Shown here in pieces: positions 45,061-58,067 of a DNA stretch of 64,000 bases. The stretch is taken from assembly GCA_020002185.1 (NCBI GenBank), contig JAHLWY010000209.1:124001-188000 (forward strand), written 5' to 3'. The DNA is from Paraescarpia echinospica (taxonomy: Eukaryota; Annelida; Polychaeta; Sabellida; Siboglinidae). The notes below the pieces were generated by a model, which saw nothing but the letters and a program-made list of their open reading frames with translations, did not search any database and was not told where the DNA came from. Positions within the stretch are counted from its first letter, which is position 1, and every line of letters starts with the position of its first letter. The position numbers were made by a program, and so were the translations under genes.

Positions 45061-47422
45061 ACAATTACCACTGCTGGGATGAGATGATTTTTCCAGGTAA
45101 GGTCGATTTAACAAAAATAACTGAGTGTTTTATTACAACTCACCTGACTTTGGTTCACTTACTGTATGCGTTCCTGAAAGAATAAACCAAAGTTAACAAA
45201 CCGGTATATTTCAAGCGACTCATATAATTACTTCATTAAAGTACAGAGCTCTCTTCTTAAAGGTGCCTCCTCAATTCTATTTTTTGTCCATCACGTTTCA
45301 AATTCAATTTACGAAAGAGCAAACTAAGCTACTATTAAGTACAATGAGCTAACTCTTCTGTGCAACTTTGGCATGTAGTTTTGGTGTGATAGTCCAACAA
45401 AGTATTCAGTTATTGATTGTTGGATCCAACGTCTGTTGCTGCAATTATCAAAATTGAAAATTTCAGATCAGATACAGTGATGAGAGTGGCATTTCATCAA
45501 GACAGCAACTAAGCAAATTGGGTCCTAATTACAGTATACATAGAGGGCAGACATAGCAGTAGAAACAAACTAAGAACCTATAAACAGTTCAAAACAAAAT
45601 CAATCAGTCGATCAGCACTTGCAAAATTCCAATGTGACACCAATCAGAATTTAAACTGGACGTTTTGAAAGTAATTACCCTCCAGCCGAAGGTAGAACAT
45701 GTTATGACTGCACTAATGAAGAGAAAATGAGTTTCCCCTTTTCATGAACGACAAGAACTATTAGATTGCGACAAACAATTATCCAGCTGTTAGTAATATG
45801 AATGATCAAGATAAATTGATATATTTATTGAGTAATAACAACTCAATCAGTAAAACTGCCAGCACCCTATACAAAATATTGCAAATAAGATTACACAAAA
45901 CAATTAAATAATTGCACATATTTATTAAATAAATTATTACTGTTTTTATTTGTACATTTATGTTTTTATATGTCTCTCATAACTCTTTTTGAGTGGTCCT
46001 TATATAAAATACTACCTCTGTATTTTATGTATGTATACACTGAGTGAGACTCTAATTACATACTGCTACTGCTAATAGTACTACTACTGCTACAGCTACT
46101 AGTACTGCTACTGCTACAGCTACTAGTACTACTACTACTGCTACAGCTACTAGTACTACCCGGTACTACTACTTCTATGAATATTCAAAAAGCTTTGTGG
46201 GTTTTTTGGACTATATTTTTGAACTAGATATCATTAAATCATGTGAGTACCTGGCAGTCATTATACAAAAATTATGTACCCAGGTAGTTAAATTGTAGTT
46301 AATTGGAGTTGCTGAATGACAGGTAGTGACAACTGTCAAAACATACATCATTCAAACAAGAAAACTACTAGGCTAAGGTCCCAAAAGAACAAAAAGTTCC
46401 ATATTTTAAAGGACAATTTTCCTGGTACAATGTCCCCAAAAGGCACTTTTGATAGTGAAAATGATGGCAACAAGCAAATAACAAACTTGATACGATGAGA
46501 TGCTGACTGGCAGAAACCACCCTCCAAGATAATATCACAGGCAGGAAAGAGACACACAAAACTATTTGAGCAGACAACATCAGGGAATTGACATTGCTAA
46601 AGTTCTACAAAACACAAGTGGCAGCAAATGACCGGCAAAAGTGGAGACAGATTGTAAGATCATCGGCGGACATTCCCTAATGATCACCCACGGTTACCAG
46701 ATAATACAATACAGAATACTGATAGTGAGGAAATGGCTTGATTTTAATAATCAACCATTGGTTTGGCCAAACTGATTGGTGGTCGGTTATATAACCGCAT
46801 GTGAGTGGCAATTCTAGGAAAAGTGTGATCACTAGATGGCAGTACGAAAGCGACACATCGGTGACAGTTGACGTAAACATACAATAGATATAACGGAAAC
46901 GTACACCCATTTGTTTGCAAAATCACAACAGGAAGTTTATCGAATGGCGCAGTAATGTATACATATATTTAATGTCATCCCACAATATGAAGTTTCCGAA
47001 CAAGCTGTAAATGTAGCAGTTTTGAACAATGTTAGTGGCAATTTTACATGAAACAAAAATGGGCTTTGGTCATTTGGTACTCGTACATATTTCACTCAAA
47101 ATTAATTTTGAATGAATCAACCTGTCATCGAAAAAAATGATTAATCAAAACAATATTAATTATATTAATAATAGTAATGAACTTTTATTTATACACCATC
47201 AAATCTGGGACTAATGCCCCGTTCACGGGTGTTTACAAAATCTGCAAATATCAAAGAAACATAAAATTGCATTTAAGAGATATAAATCAGAAAAAAATAA
47301 AGTTAACAACCAAAAACCTAATATATATAACAAAATCTAAGTACAATACAATTACGGGTAAATTAAATGATAAAGCAAATGATTAGCAAAAGTGCTGATC
47401 AGCTAAACATACAGTTTCTTAC
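45060..47422. other. Large intron, no gene seen
   Basis: AT-rich interval between SEA and transmembrane exons. It holds a trinucleotide-like microsatellite (actgctacagctactagtac words, 46,065-46,160). Short frames here have no recognisable domains. Confidence 0.5.
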
Positions 47423-47684
47423 CAGTAAGGACAACCGAGACTCCGATAATGGTTGCAGTGATCGCTGCGAACACAGCCACTGCCACACAGATGCAGCAGT
47501 AGCGACGTAGACGAGGCTTCGACTGTCTCCGCTCCTGTGTGCTTGGTGCTTCTGGCTGACTGGATGGACTGGCCGAGACAGAGGGTCGGACAGTGGACTG
47601 ATTTTGGACACGGGATTCAACCTGATGTTGGGCCGCTGACCTGTGATTGTGCTGCTTGCGGCCGTGGTTGTGCGATCGGGTCGT
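47423..47684 (-). CDS. Cytoplasmic tail and transmembrane exon
   Basis: A 262-bp exon; acceptor ctactgttgttag, donor actg|gtaagaa; phase 0 in, 1 out. It encodes about 55 polar residues rich in His, Gln, Ser and Pro, then basic QERRQSKPRLRRYCC, then a 20-25 residue hydrophobic helix (CVAVAVFAAITATIIGVSVVL). The Arg/Lys cluster on the N-terminal side and absence of a signal peptide predict type II topology (N-terminus inside), placing SEA, mucin, EGF and chitin-binding domains outside. The Cys pair before the helix could be palmitoylated. Both phases match the neighbouring exons. Confidence 0.88.
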
Positions 47685-48094
47685 CTAACAACAGTAGAAT
47701 TAATCACTCACTCACGCTCACTCATGTTGGCCACTGGGGTCGAACATTACTGGCTTCAGCCATCCTTCTCCAGATTCCTGTGTCTACCTGCTACCGGTAG
47801 GCATATGAATCTGGTAGAAGAATTACACTTCACATCATAACATCATTTTTATTTTTTATATGCATTTTTAATGCATTTATTTTAGAAGCTTACATGGTGC
47901 AGTAAACCAAGAGCAGCTGTTATCACCATTACTGTATTCTGATCTTAGAATCACTCCCATTTAATTTCCGCTGTTGCCCTCTTTTTTGTAAAGCTACAAA
48001 GTGATGCTCTCGATCTGTTTTCACGTATCTCCAATAGGGAGAAAAGCATATCGCAAAAACATGTTAATAACTCTACGTAGCTATGATATTTTCG

Positions 48095-48485
48095 TTTTCA
48101 TTAAAGGGAAGCAAAAGGCAATTCTGTGGGCCTCTACACCAAAGAGTTAATACAATCCAACCATTTGCATCTACAACCATGCCTGTGGATTACTCCGAAT
48201 TTCTTTTCTAAGTGGCAGATTCTAGTGAAATCTTACATATTGAGACATGTCCCTGCTATAATGTCACACAGTGCATCATGCTTGACCAATAAGAGCCTTG
48301 AGCTTCTTTGTCCCTGACACTTATAACAACTGCTACAATGTCACACATAATGTGCTATAACGTCATACAGTGCATCATGCGAATGTGACATTTTTAGTAG
48401 ATACAGTGCCATTGGCATTGGTGACATCATGCTTTCTATCACAATAGCAGTGTCCGTCCAATTTAAATTATGTATCTTTAATAAG
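48095..48485. repeat. Dispersed repeat, copy 2
   Basis: Second copy of the family described at 44,340-45,060, same orientation. It also contains a small internal duplication (gtcacacagtgcatcatgc and gtcatacagtgcatcatgc, 48,262 and 48,363). Confidence 0.65.
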
Positions 48486-48559
48486 GTTATTCTAGTAAAT
48501 TGCCGAGATAATATTCTTGATTGTAGTTGGAAATTCTCCATAACAAATGAATCACTTAC

Positions 48560-48625
48560 CTGGACAGCCTGCTCAAATCCAGGGATAACATCGTAAACAG
48601 ATGGTTGTATGTCCGTTTGTTTTCG
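48560..48625 (-). CDS. Cytoplasmic YxVIPG exon
   Basis: A 66-bp exon, phase 0-0; acceptor cttcttcaccag, donor ccag|gtaagtg. It encodes 22 residues ending VYDVIPGFEQAVQ. It is the most 5' exon recognised in the minus-strand gene; the start codon lies upstream (above 48,625) and was not identified. YDVI fits a Y-x-x-hydrophobic cytoplasmic sorting signal. Its plus-strand paralogue is at 9,067-9,132. Confidence 0.85.
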
Positions 48626-48933
48626 CTGGTGAAGAAGAGATTTAAATATGTTTCAGTTTACTATGTTCGCAGTATAATCTGAATTCTTTCTATATGGTGA
48701 ATCATGGCTCATTTATTCATAGAAAATAACCGTGTATAAAATATTGGTGAATGGTAAATTCTATTGCCTGACTAATAAAGAGGAACTATTGTTAAATCTG
48801 TTTGGTTTTCTGCCATAAACCATTAATTTGTCATCTAGTTAACAGCTAAGAATATTTAGATTAGCTAAATAAACGGAAGACTGTCAATTTGGCTGGGAAT
48901 AAAAATAGGTCAACAAAAATGTTCTTGTTCACT

Positions 48934-49210
48934 TCACTTTCCCGTAACCCGTAAGGTTTGTTGGGGCACCATTGACGACTTCTTAACCAGCTCCCTCCAC
49001 GTTTCCCTGTTCTCAACAGCCCTCTCGGAGTCATCGAACTCCAGTCCTGTCCACTCTTTGATGTTGTCTTCCCATCTCTTTTTCTGTCTACCTCTTATTC
49101 TACCCCTCTCACGGTCCCTTGCAAGATGGTCTTTGCAAGGCCAGATGATTGTAAGACGTGGCCATACCACTTCAGTTAACGCTGCTTGACTGTTGTAAGG
49201 AGGTCTTCGT
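48934..49210 (-). pseudogene. LINE C-terminal fragment
   Basis: The minus-strand frame contains IRGRQKKRWEDNIKEWTGLEF then SERAVENRETWRELV, the basic C-terminal signature (R-x-R-x-K-K-R-W-x-D-x-I-x-x-W-T) of a class of invertebrate LINE ORF2 proteins. Only this tail remains. Confidence 0.75.
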
Positions 49211-49384
49211 CAGGTCCGGTGGCTTTTTTGATTTTCGATAGTAACATGGGCTTTGTATTATAAGCGCAAGAACTTCCGAAAGCACCTCATTTCCATGGCT
49301 TGTATCCTCTTCTGTAGATCTGCTGAGAGGGTCCATGTTTCACAAACGTAGTAGTAGAGACAGTAAAAAATACACATCATTTCC

Positions 49385-50935
49385 ACCATGTGGCGCAACC
49401 ATTTTGTTATTTTCACACTGGTTTGAGAAACAGAATTTGTGTAACCTTAAGCAATAGAAGACAATACACCGAATTTCAAAATGAAAGTTCTGATATTCTA
49501 CCTATCACAATTGGTGTACCACAAGGATCTATTCTTGGTCCCCTATTATTCATAATATACATTCATGATTTCCCTAAAGCTAGCGAAATGTTTAACTTTA
49601 TTATGTATGCCGACGATACCACCTTATTTAGCACCATCAATTATTTTCAAGGTAACTCCCCAAATAGAAATATAGAATCGGCAATAAACGATGAACTCCT
49701 TAAAATAATTGAATGATTAAACATTAATAAATTATCATTAAACAGAAACAAATCCAAATATATGATTTTTCACATGCATAATAAAGCTGTCGATAACTTT
49801 ATGCTCAATATAAATGGTACAAACATTGAAAGAGTAGATGAATTTAATTTTTTAGGACTTACTTTAGATACAAATTTAAATTGGAATAAACACATTGAAA
49901 AAGTATCAAACAAGTGTTCCAAAACAGTCGGCATCTTAAACAGACTAAAATATGTCTTTCCCCTAGAAATTAAAATTATCTTATATAATACGTTATTTTT
50001 ATCATATATCAACTATTGCATTATGGTGTGGGGATACCAAGGTAGACGAATGTTGAAAATACAAAAGAAAGCTATGATAATTTTATCTATAAGTAAATAT
50101 AATTCACACTCTGAGCCACTTTTCAAAAAATTGAATATCTTAAAAATTTATGACATGTTAAAATTACATGAACTTAAGTTTTATTATAAATATGTACATC
50201 ATGACCTCCCTGCTTACCTATTAAATTGGAAATTAAATACAAATGCTTACGTACACAATTACATCACAAGGAAAAAACAGAGTTACACCCATTAAGAACA
50301 AAACATGAATTTGCCAAAAGATGTCTTAGATACAGTTTGCCACATGTCATTAACAATACCTCAAAGCTAGTCACAGAGAAGATTGGAACACATAGCTTCA
50401 GAAGTTTTGGTAATTATGCAAAAAACAATTTATTACAAAAATACGTAGATACGTGTACAATATTAAACTGCTATACATGCTATCAAAGTCATTAAAACTG
50501 TATTAATGCATGTGATATGTATGGATATGTATTGTATATATATAAATCAGCATATGGATATTGTATTTGTGCATATACACATACATATCAAGTATATTGA
50601 AGTGTACTATTGACAACTAGTATTTGTTTATTTTAACATACCTTTAATACTCCAGTACATGCATATATGTAATCAAGTAATCTCGGTTTCTTTTCTTTTC
50701 CTGCACTTTTACATTTACATTTGCACTTCCTTCGGTAAAATTGAATTGAAACAAATTATTTACTGTGGCTCCTATGAGAGCGACTGTTATTGTCTTAATA
50801 GGAGTCACAGACCCCATCTAATTTGAAATTACACTGCATTTGTATATATATGCCTGTTCATGTTACGTTAATTTCATATTATACACATAGTGTAATTGGG
50901 GTCTAAATAAAACTTTCTTGTTCTTGTTCTTGTTC
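49385..50935 (+). mobile_element. Jockey/CR1-like LINE, 5'-truncated
   Basis: The RT starts mid-domain: LPITIGVPQGSILGPLLFIIYIHDF (motif B), IMYADDTTLF (motif C), a frame gap at about 49,716-49,760, then FNFLGLTLDTNLNWNKHI and the C-terminal part to 50,295. The last section shifts frame again (50,226-50,495, containing THSFRSFGNYAKN). The 3' UTR has a 13-bp stem-loop (50,763-50,810, one G-U pair) and ends in cttgttcttgttcttgttc, a short tandem 3' end as in CR1/jockey-type LINEs. It abuts copia sequence at about 50,936. Confidence 0.82.
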
Positions 50936-51640
50936 ACTGAACAATGACCAAATGTGAGCTTGAGGCATATCGATCTAAAGTGGATTGCCAGACAGACTCT
51001 TGACCTAATGTCATGTTTGATGCATCAACCTTAGCAGCTTCAGTGAAAGGTGCTAGTGTACAGAATATTATTGAGGCTAACAAGGTCAGTCTCAAGTTGA
51101 AATCTGAAGAGGTTGCACTGAAGTTCCAATTCCTGGGAGATGAGAATGGATTAGTGTTGGTGATATTCAGTGATGCCTCACTGGGTAACTTACCTGATGG
51201 TGGGACACAAGGCGGACATTTCATCATGATTTTTGGGGGAAATGGACGATTTTCATTATTGTCTTGGCAATCAAAAAGGATTCGACGGTGAGGAGCACAT
51301 TGGTAGGAGAAACTCTAGCACTTGCTGATGGAGTGGACAATGGTGTATTTCTGGCAACTCTGTTTGCAGAGTTGACTACTAGAAAGGTAAACCAGAACTG
51401 TTGCCCATTAGGTGTGTGACGGACAATCATTCCCTCTATGATGCTGTCAAGTCGACTAAGGTTGTAGCAGACAGAAATTAGCAACATTAAAGAGCTAATT
51501 CAACGCCAAAAGATCAAGCGTCTTCAGTGGCTTACAAGAGCCCAACTGGCAGACTGCTTAACGAAGAAAGGTGCATCCTCATTACGACTTCTGAAAGCCC
51601 TCAGTGAGGGGATGTGGCATGTGGACATTAAGAAATAATG
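50936..51640 (+). pseudogene. copia RNase H fragment
   Basis: Contains LVIFSDASLGNLPDGGTQGGHFI and LLSWQSKRIRR, then in another frame LALADGVDNGVFL, and near the end LTRAQLADCLTKKGASS. These are the D-A-S-x-G-N, S-W-x-S-K-R, A-E-x-x-A and A-D-x-L-T-K motifs of copia RNase H. It is the part missing from the minus-strand copia remnant at 15.6-18.1 kb, although the two are separate insertions in opposite orientation. Confidence 0.8.
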
Positions 51641-53145
<1,505 letters not shown>

Positions 53146-53283
53146 ACATCGATGAATGTGCGAGTAATCTATGTCAGAATGGCGGGACGTGTGAGGACAG
53201 ATTGGATGGCTACAATTGTACTTGTCACTTATGCAACTGTTCCAGTATTCCTCCAACAGCTGACTGCTTCTTCAGCCGTCAGG
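53146..53283 (+). CDS. Ca-binding-type EGF exon with cysteine tail
   Basis: A 138-bp exon, phase 1-1; acceptor ttctttcatagtgtag, donor cagg|gtaagtc. It encodes [27 protein letters not shown], then [19 protein letters not shown] plus the DG-Y-C spacing match calcium-binding EGF domains. An alternative acceptor 5 bp upstream would put the frame in phase 2. The tail parallels the minus-strand exons at 39,514 and 23,056, and the exon has the same length as the former (138 bp). Upstream exons of this gene were not found. Confidence 0.87.
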
Positions 53284-54357
53284 GTAAGTCCACTACGTTG
53301 TCGCGCTTACATTTATCCGGGCGTTCAATAATATCCAGGTGACGTTTCTACGTGTGCGCGTATGTAGGGGAATGCATTTAGCACCAGCTACGACTGTCGC
53401 ATTTTCATTTATCCCGGCGTTGTGTATGTTTATACATATATATATATATATTTATATATATATATATATATCTATATTTACATATATGTATATATATATA
53501 TATACATAAATTATAAAATGTTTGCTTCTCACAGACATAAACAATTTCTGTCGTAAAACAGTTTCCTCTCCATGTACACGTCACGTGACTTAGTCTTATA
53601 CTTGGTCACAAATCTGAAACAGCAAATTATAATTATGTACTCTAACTAAGGCTCGTATTACGACAACAAATGAAACATATTTAACTACTGGATATTGTTT
53701 ATCACTGCGTGAACTACTGGCGCCAAATATTATGCCTTACATATGCACATAAACATCACCCGGATAAATGTAAGCGCGACAACGTCACACCAATGCTACC
53801 ACTGGTGTAACCGGTGTATGTGTTGGCTGAAATACCATTGAATAATTAATTTTATTGGTCTGTTAAATTCCCATTTTATACAACTTTGGATGACAAATAT
53901 GTTACAGTAATAAAGATTGAAATATGAACTATAAGACTGCTATTCTAAACATATTCTTTAAAGGAAACTAACATAATTGGGGATTAATTATATGAGTCAC
54001 CCAACTAGCTCAATGTCAATTAACCAAAGAAAATCATTCGACATTCCCAATAAGATAACACACACCGGTGTGGTTGATAAAGTCATGACCACATCCACCA
54101 TACCAGGATCAGTTTGTGATTAGACATTAATTTAATTTATGGAAATAGCTGAACTTTTGGTAATCTTTTTCAGAATTTTTAATATAGAATATATGAAGGC
54201 TGAATCTGCAAGTTGTCATTAATCTCCAAAAATGGTCAAGTCAATGTTCAATGTTTACTGAAAATTATATATAGACTAAGCATTCATTACATTGCAGAAT
54301 TCTGCAAGGCATAAATTTTAGCGGTCGTCCCTTGTGCGTCTTGTTTCTGTTAGGGGT

Positions 54358-55242
54358 CAGTGGTGGATTAAGGCATTCATGGGCCGTAAGGACACGGCAC
54401 TTTCGTGAACCTTATGTAGACCCAAGGGCGGATCCAAAGATGTAATCTAGGGGGCCCAAAACCTCCAATTGTACCCCTTTTTAAGTCTGGCCAAAAACTC
54501 CACTGGCGCCAGATTCCTTGTTGGATCATGACATCGGAGACGTGTGGGGGAGGTGCTGTTGAAGATTTTTACCGGAGCTTCAGCACCACTCTATTGTCGC
54601 ACTGTCGGGCTGCCGTGCTGCTGCGCTGGCGGTCATGACATCTGAAGACGGGGGGAGGGGGAAGGGTGGTGTTAGTGCTGTTGAAGATTGTTCTCCTTTA
54701 TACTAAGTTATGTAATAACACCTATATAATGTATGTTAAACATTCAAGTACATAGGGCCTAGCAGGAGCGGATTCAGAGAGGGTAGTCTATGGGGATGGG
54801 GTACAAAAACCTTCACTGGCGACCGAACCAAATGGTGTATTTATTAGACATTTTTCTACAACTTTCTCCGTTGTCTCGGCTGCACTGGTGACATCGAAAG
54901 ACGGGGTGCTGTTGAAATTTGGCATAACGTAACTTCAGCTTATTTTAACCTGAACGGGGTCACATTCCCTACGGTCTGTGGGGGCACGGTCACATGGGTC
55001 CATTAGAAAAGGTCTGCAGGCACACCAAATTCCTCAGGTCTGGGGGCACGTACCACACAGGCCCCCCTGGATCCGCCTATGCCTACATCAGGATTATTCC
55101 CAGCTTGTGAAACTCATTGGGCCAGTCAAGTACCAATAAAACATGTGTAGTAGCTACCGTTGGCCAAACCTTGTCTTGCTAGCTGAATTTTGGGTGGATC
55201 CTAGGTACATGCCTATAAATGGTATTGGTTAATCCACCACTG
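54358..55242. mobile_element. 885-bp inverted-repeat element, hAT-like, nested
   Basis: The ends read cagtggtggattaa and (right, complemented) cagtggtggattaa. The 8 bp outside are ttaggggt (left) and ttggagat (right), which match at five positions with all differences transitions, consistent with an aged 8-bp duplication. Inside are two starts of another repeat (gggcggatccaaagatg at 54,426; gagcggattcagagagg at 54,772) and one end (ctggatccgcctatgcc), so a second element is nested. Related interior sequence occurs at about 60,440-60,785. Confidence 0.7.
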
Positions 55243-55489
55243 TTGGAGATGTCAATGTAAACTTCACATTGCAAATCAGTGTTGTTCTTAATACTCTAAT
55301 ATGGTTAAAGCTATAATAAATCGAAATGTGGAAACGAAAACAAAATCGGTAAAATACTTTTTTTGACATGATTTTGTTGAATAGGTCTAATTTAACAAGT
55401 TGGTCACCGGTCCGAACCTTGCTTTGCGATATAAAGTCGTTTTGTTCCAGCATTCTAACAGTATGTTACCAGATTATTCCAAATCCGAC

Positions 55490-56180
55490 TGCTGAATTGA
55501 TAAAAATGTTGATGAAGTTGATGAAAAATATGAAGATGACAGTGATGATGATGAAAACAGACAATTTTAATAAAGATGATGAAGATTTAGATGAAGACTA
55601 CGATGATGATGGTGTACGATGGTGATCATCATCGTCGACATGGAGATTATGAGGATGATGACGGTGAAGATGAAATGGTGATGACGATGATGAAGATGTA
55701 AATGACGCTAATGGTGATGATGACGGTAATGAAGATAACAAAGATTAAAATGAAAATTCAGGTGAAGAGATGATACTGGTGATGATGATGATCATAATTA
55801 TGATGGTGATGATGAAGATATTGAGTATTGTGAAGAGGATTATGATAATGAAAATGAAGATATTGATAAAGATTAAGAAACTAAAGAAAGCTGACTATGA
55901 AGATTAATTAAATACAATAAAAAGGAAGATCATGAAGACGATTATGGGGTAGCATATGAAGATGGTGATGAAGAGGAAGAAGACGGTAATGATAGTGACG
56001 AGAAAGATAACAATGAAGATAACGATGATGAAGATTCTAATGAAGACTAAGCCGATAATGAGGAAGACAACACATAGATAAACGATAATGATTATGATGA
56101 TAACAACGAAGGTGGTGATATGGTGATTGTGATGACTAGGATAACACCAATGATGGTGTAGGTGGGGTGATGATGATGCT
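55490..56180. repeat. Purine-rich GAT/GAA tract
   Basis: About 700 bp of atgatgaagatgaaaatgatgatg-like sequence, strongly A/G/T with very little C on the plus strand. Imperfect, so probably an old expanded trinucleotide repeat. No single frame stays open across it. Confidence 0.8.
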
Positions 56181-56529
56181 GTTCACACAGTCTGAATAAT
56201 TTGATGATGAATGAATTATCACTTTGGCCAACGTTGTATGTCGTCAAATTCCTGCAAGTTTCATGTTTTGATAATAAACTAATCTTGTGTTGTGACTGAT
56301 TGTGAAAATGTTGAAGCTAACGCAGTTGTTACAATGTAAATATTTATGTTTTACTTTTGGGTCAAACTGATTGCAAATAACCTTTGAAGTGTAAGGTTTA
56401 ATAATGTTGATGTCATGGTAGGCGCCCAGTGTTTAAAGCACTTAATGGTGCACTTGTTATATTTGAGATATGGGGTGTATTTGCGGTGTCGTTGACATTC
56501 AAAATGTTTCGATCGAGTATTAATCTGGA

Positions 56530-56581
56530 CCACCTTCCTGAAATATATAATTATGCATAATTATATATTTCAGGAAGGTGG
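56530..56581. repeat. Perfect 52-bp palindrome
   Basis: The 26-bp arm ccaccttcctgaaatatata... (56,530-56,555) is followed without spacer by its exact reverse complement (56,556-56,581), centred on atgcat. It lies in an intron of the plus-strand gene. Confidence 0.97.
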
Positions 56582-56999
56582 CGGTATTATAACTAGCCCC
56601 AGTCTCTTCTGTACATGTGTTGCATTATTTTTGCATATAAAAATTCTTATCAACAAGACCTAATACATACCAACTTACTGTCCTTTGTTCAGTTAGTTGT
56701 ATAATTGAATTATGCATTGCAATTTAATATATCTGCAATAATAACTACCTGTTAATTTTGCCTGTTAGAAATAATATGTAACTATACTACTAAAACAATG
56801 ACAGTCTAATTTCACTAATCAATGTGTTTCTTATTTGCTTGGTATCCGTCCTTGGAACAGTCATGGTTCAGTCCATATCAAATGGTGCCATGTGCACAGA
56901 TGTGGCTGTGTGAATGGGCGAATAGACTAATTACGTAGCATACATGTAAAGGACAACTAATCAGTTAATAAATAATTAGTGTGTTACACTTGTTTGTAG

Positions 57000-57214
57000 A
57001 TGCAACGAATGCATGCAAACAAGTCAAAGATGAACATAAGGGAGAAGATGCATATTACCTGGCTCACCCGTACTCGTGTAACCACTATATTACGTGCTTC
57101 TTGTCTGGAACAGTTGGTGTAGTACAGACATGTGGTCCTACATTGTTCAATCCGTCCTACACAAACGACAACGATAGGTGCATAAACGACGTTCCACAGT
57201 GCATCTACAGCTAA
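57000..57214 (+). CDS. Terminal CBM14 chitin-binding exon, six Cys
   Basis: Acceptor acttgtttgtag, phase 1, then an open frame to TAA at 57,212-57,214. It encodes NACKQVKDEHKGED, AHPYSCNHYITC, VVQTCGPTLFNP, DRCINDVPQC and IYS. The six Cys follow the peritrophin-A/CBM14 pattern (C-x~20-C-x5-C-x~13-C-x~14-C-x6-C), with the aromatic HPYSCNHYITC core that contacts chitin. It is the last exon of a plus-strand gene whose previous exon is 53,146-53,283 (phase 1 out, phase 1 in). Unlike the minus-strand CBM14 exons it keeps all disulfides. An AATAAA lies at 58,062-58,067. Confidence 0.9.
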
Positions 57215-58061
57215 ATGTGTTGCGACTAAACAGATGCACCCCCAGGAATCAACTTTCTGTGAGGATATATCGACAAGAACCACAATGGAAAACAAAGTTG
57301 ACAGGGGATAGTGTCGTATTTTGTATGCAAGTTTTTTTATTATCTGTTTTATGGTTCAGTTATATTCAAGTTAATGTCTCACGATTCCTTGTCATCAATT
57401 CACTGAGGTCATGATACAGTCAAATCTTTCATAAGTTGGTGTGGAATTGTAAGATTATATTTCTGCACGTCCGTAGGTTGAGGGTGCATAGGGTGACGTC
57501 ACACCAACACTCTCTCCCACTGAGGCAAAACGGTTGCACTCGAACAAGAGTTCCAACAGAAGAGACCGTAAGATGGAGGGTGTTGATGAAAATGAGGTGG
57601 GCAATCTGATGTTTTGAAGCTTCAAGAGGGGGTGCAATCGGGTGTTGTTGGGGGAGTCTCGGGGGATGGGTGGAATTTGATGTTTTGGGAATCTCAAGGG
57701 CGTGCAATTGGACATGTATGATGAGCTTCAATGGGGTGCAATAGGACGTTTTTGGGGAACCTCGTGAGTGAGGTATCAATGCGCATCCCGCATAAAACAC
57801 GATACGGTTATGTTCTGTTCTAATGTGTGTTTTTGTTCCATTGAAGTCACAAGAGTGCGTATGATGGGTTTTGGGGTGGTGTCTTTTTCAACAAGAATTA
57901 CTTTGGAATATCGTATGTGCAATCCTATGTGTTGATAGCTTTATTGTATTCATATTATAGTATAGTGTGATTCATAGTAGCTTTTCATAAGCATAAGCCA
58001 GACGTGTGTGTGTTAGAATGAATGGAATATTACTTATAAATCTATATATTTATATATATAT

Positions 58062-58067
58062 AATAAA
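58062..58067 (+). promoter_or_regulatory. Candidate polyadenylation signal
   Basis: AATAAA in tatataataaagga, about 850 bp after the stop codon of the plus-strand CBM14 exon. It is the first canonical hexamer I noticed on this strand downstream. Use as the real 3' end is inferred only. Confidence 0.4.

Larger units (their letters stand above)
53284..56999. other. Intron with mobile elements and low-complexity DNA
   Basis: Interval between the two plus-strand exons. It contains TA microsatellite (53,425-53,510), an inverted-repeat element (54,358-55,242), a GATGAA-rich tract (55,490-56,180) and a 52-bp palindrome (56,530-56,581), listed separately. Short G/A-rich frames in the tract are not genes. 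Confidence 0.6.
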
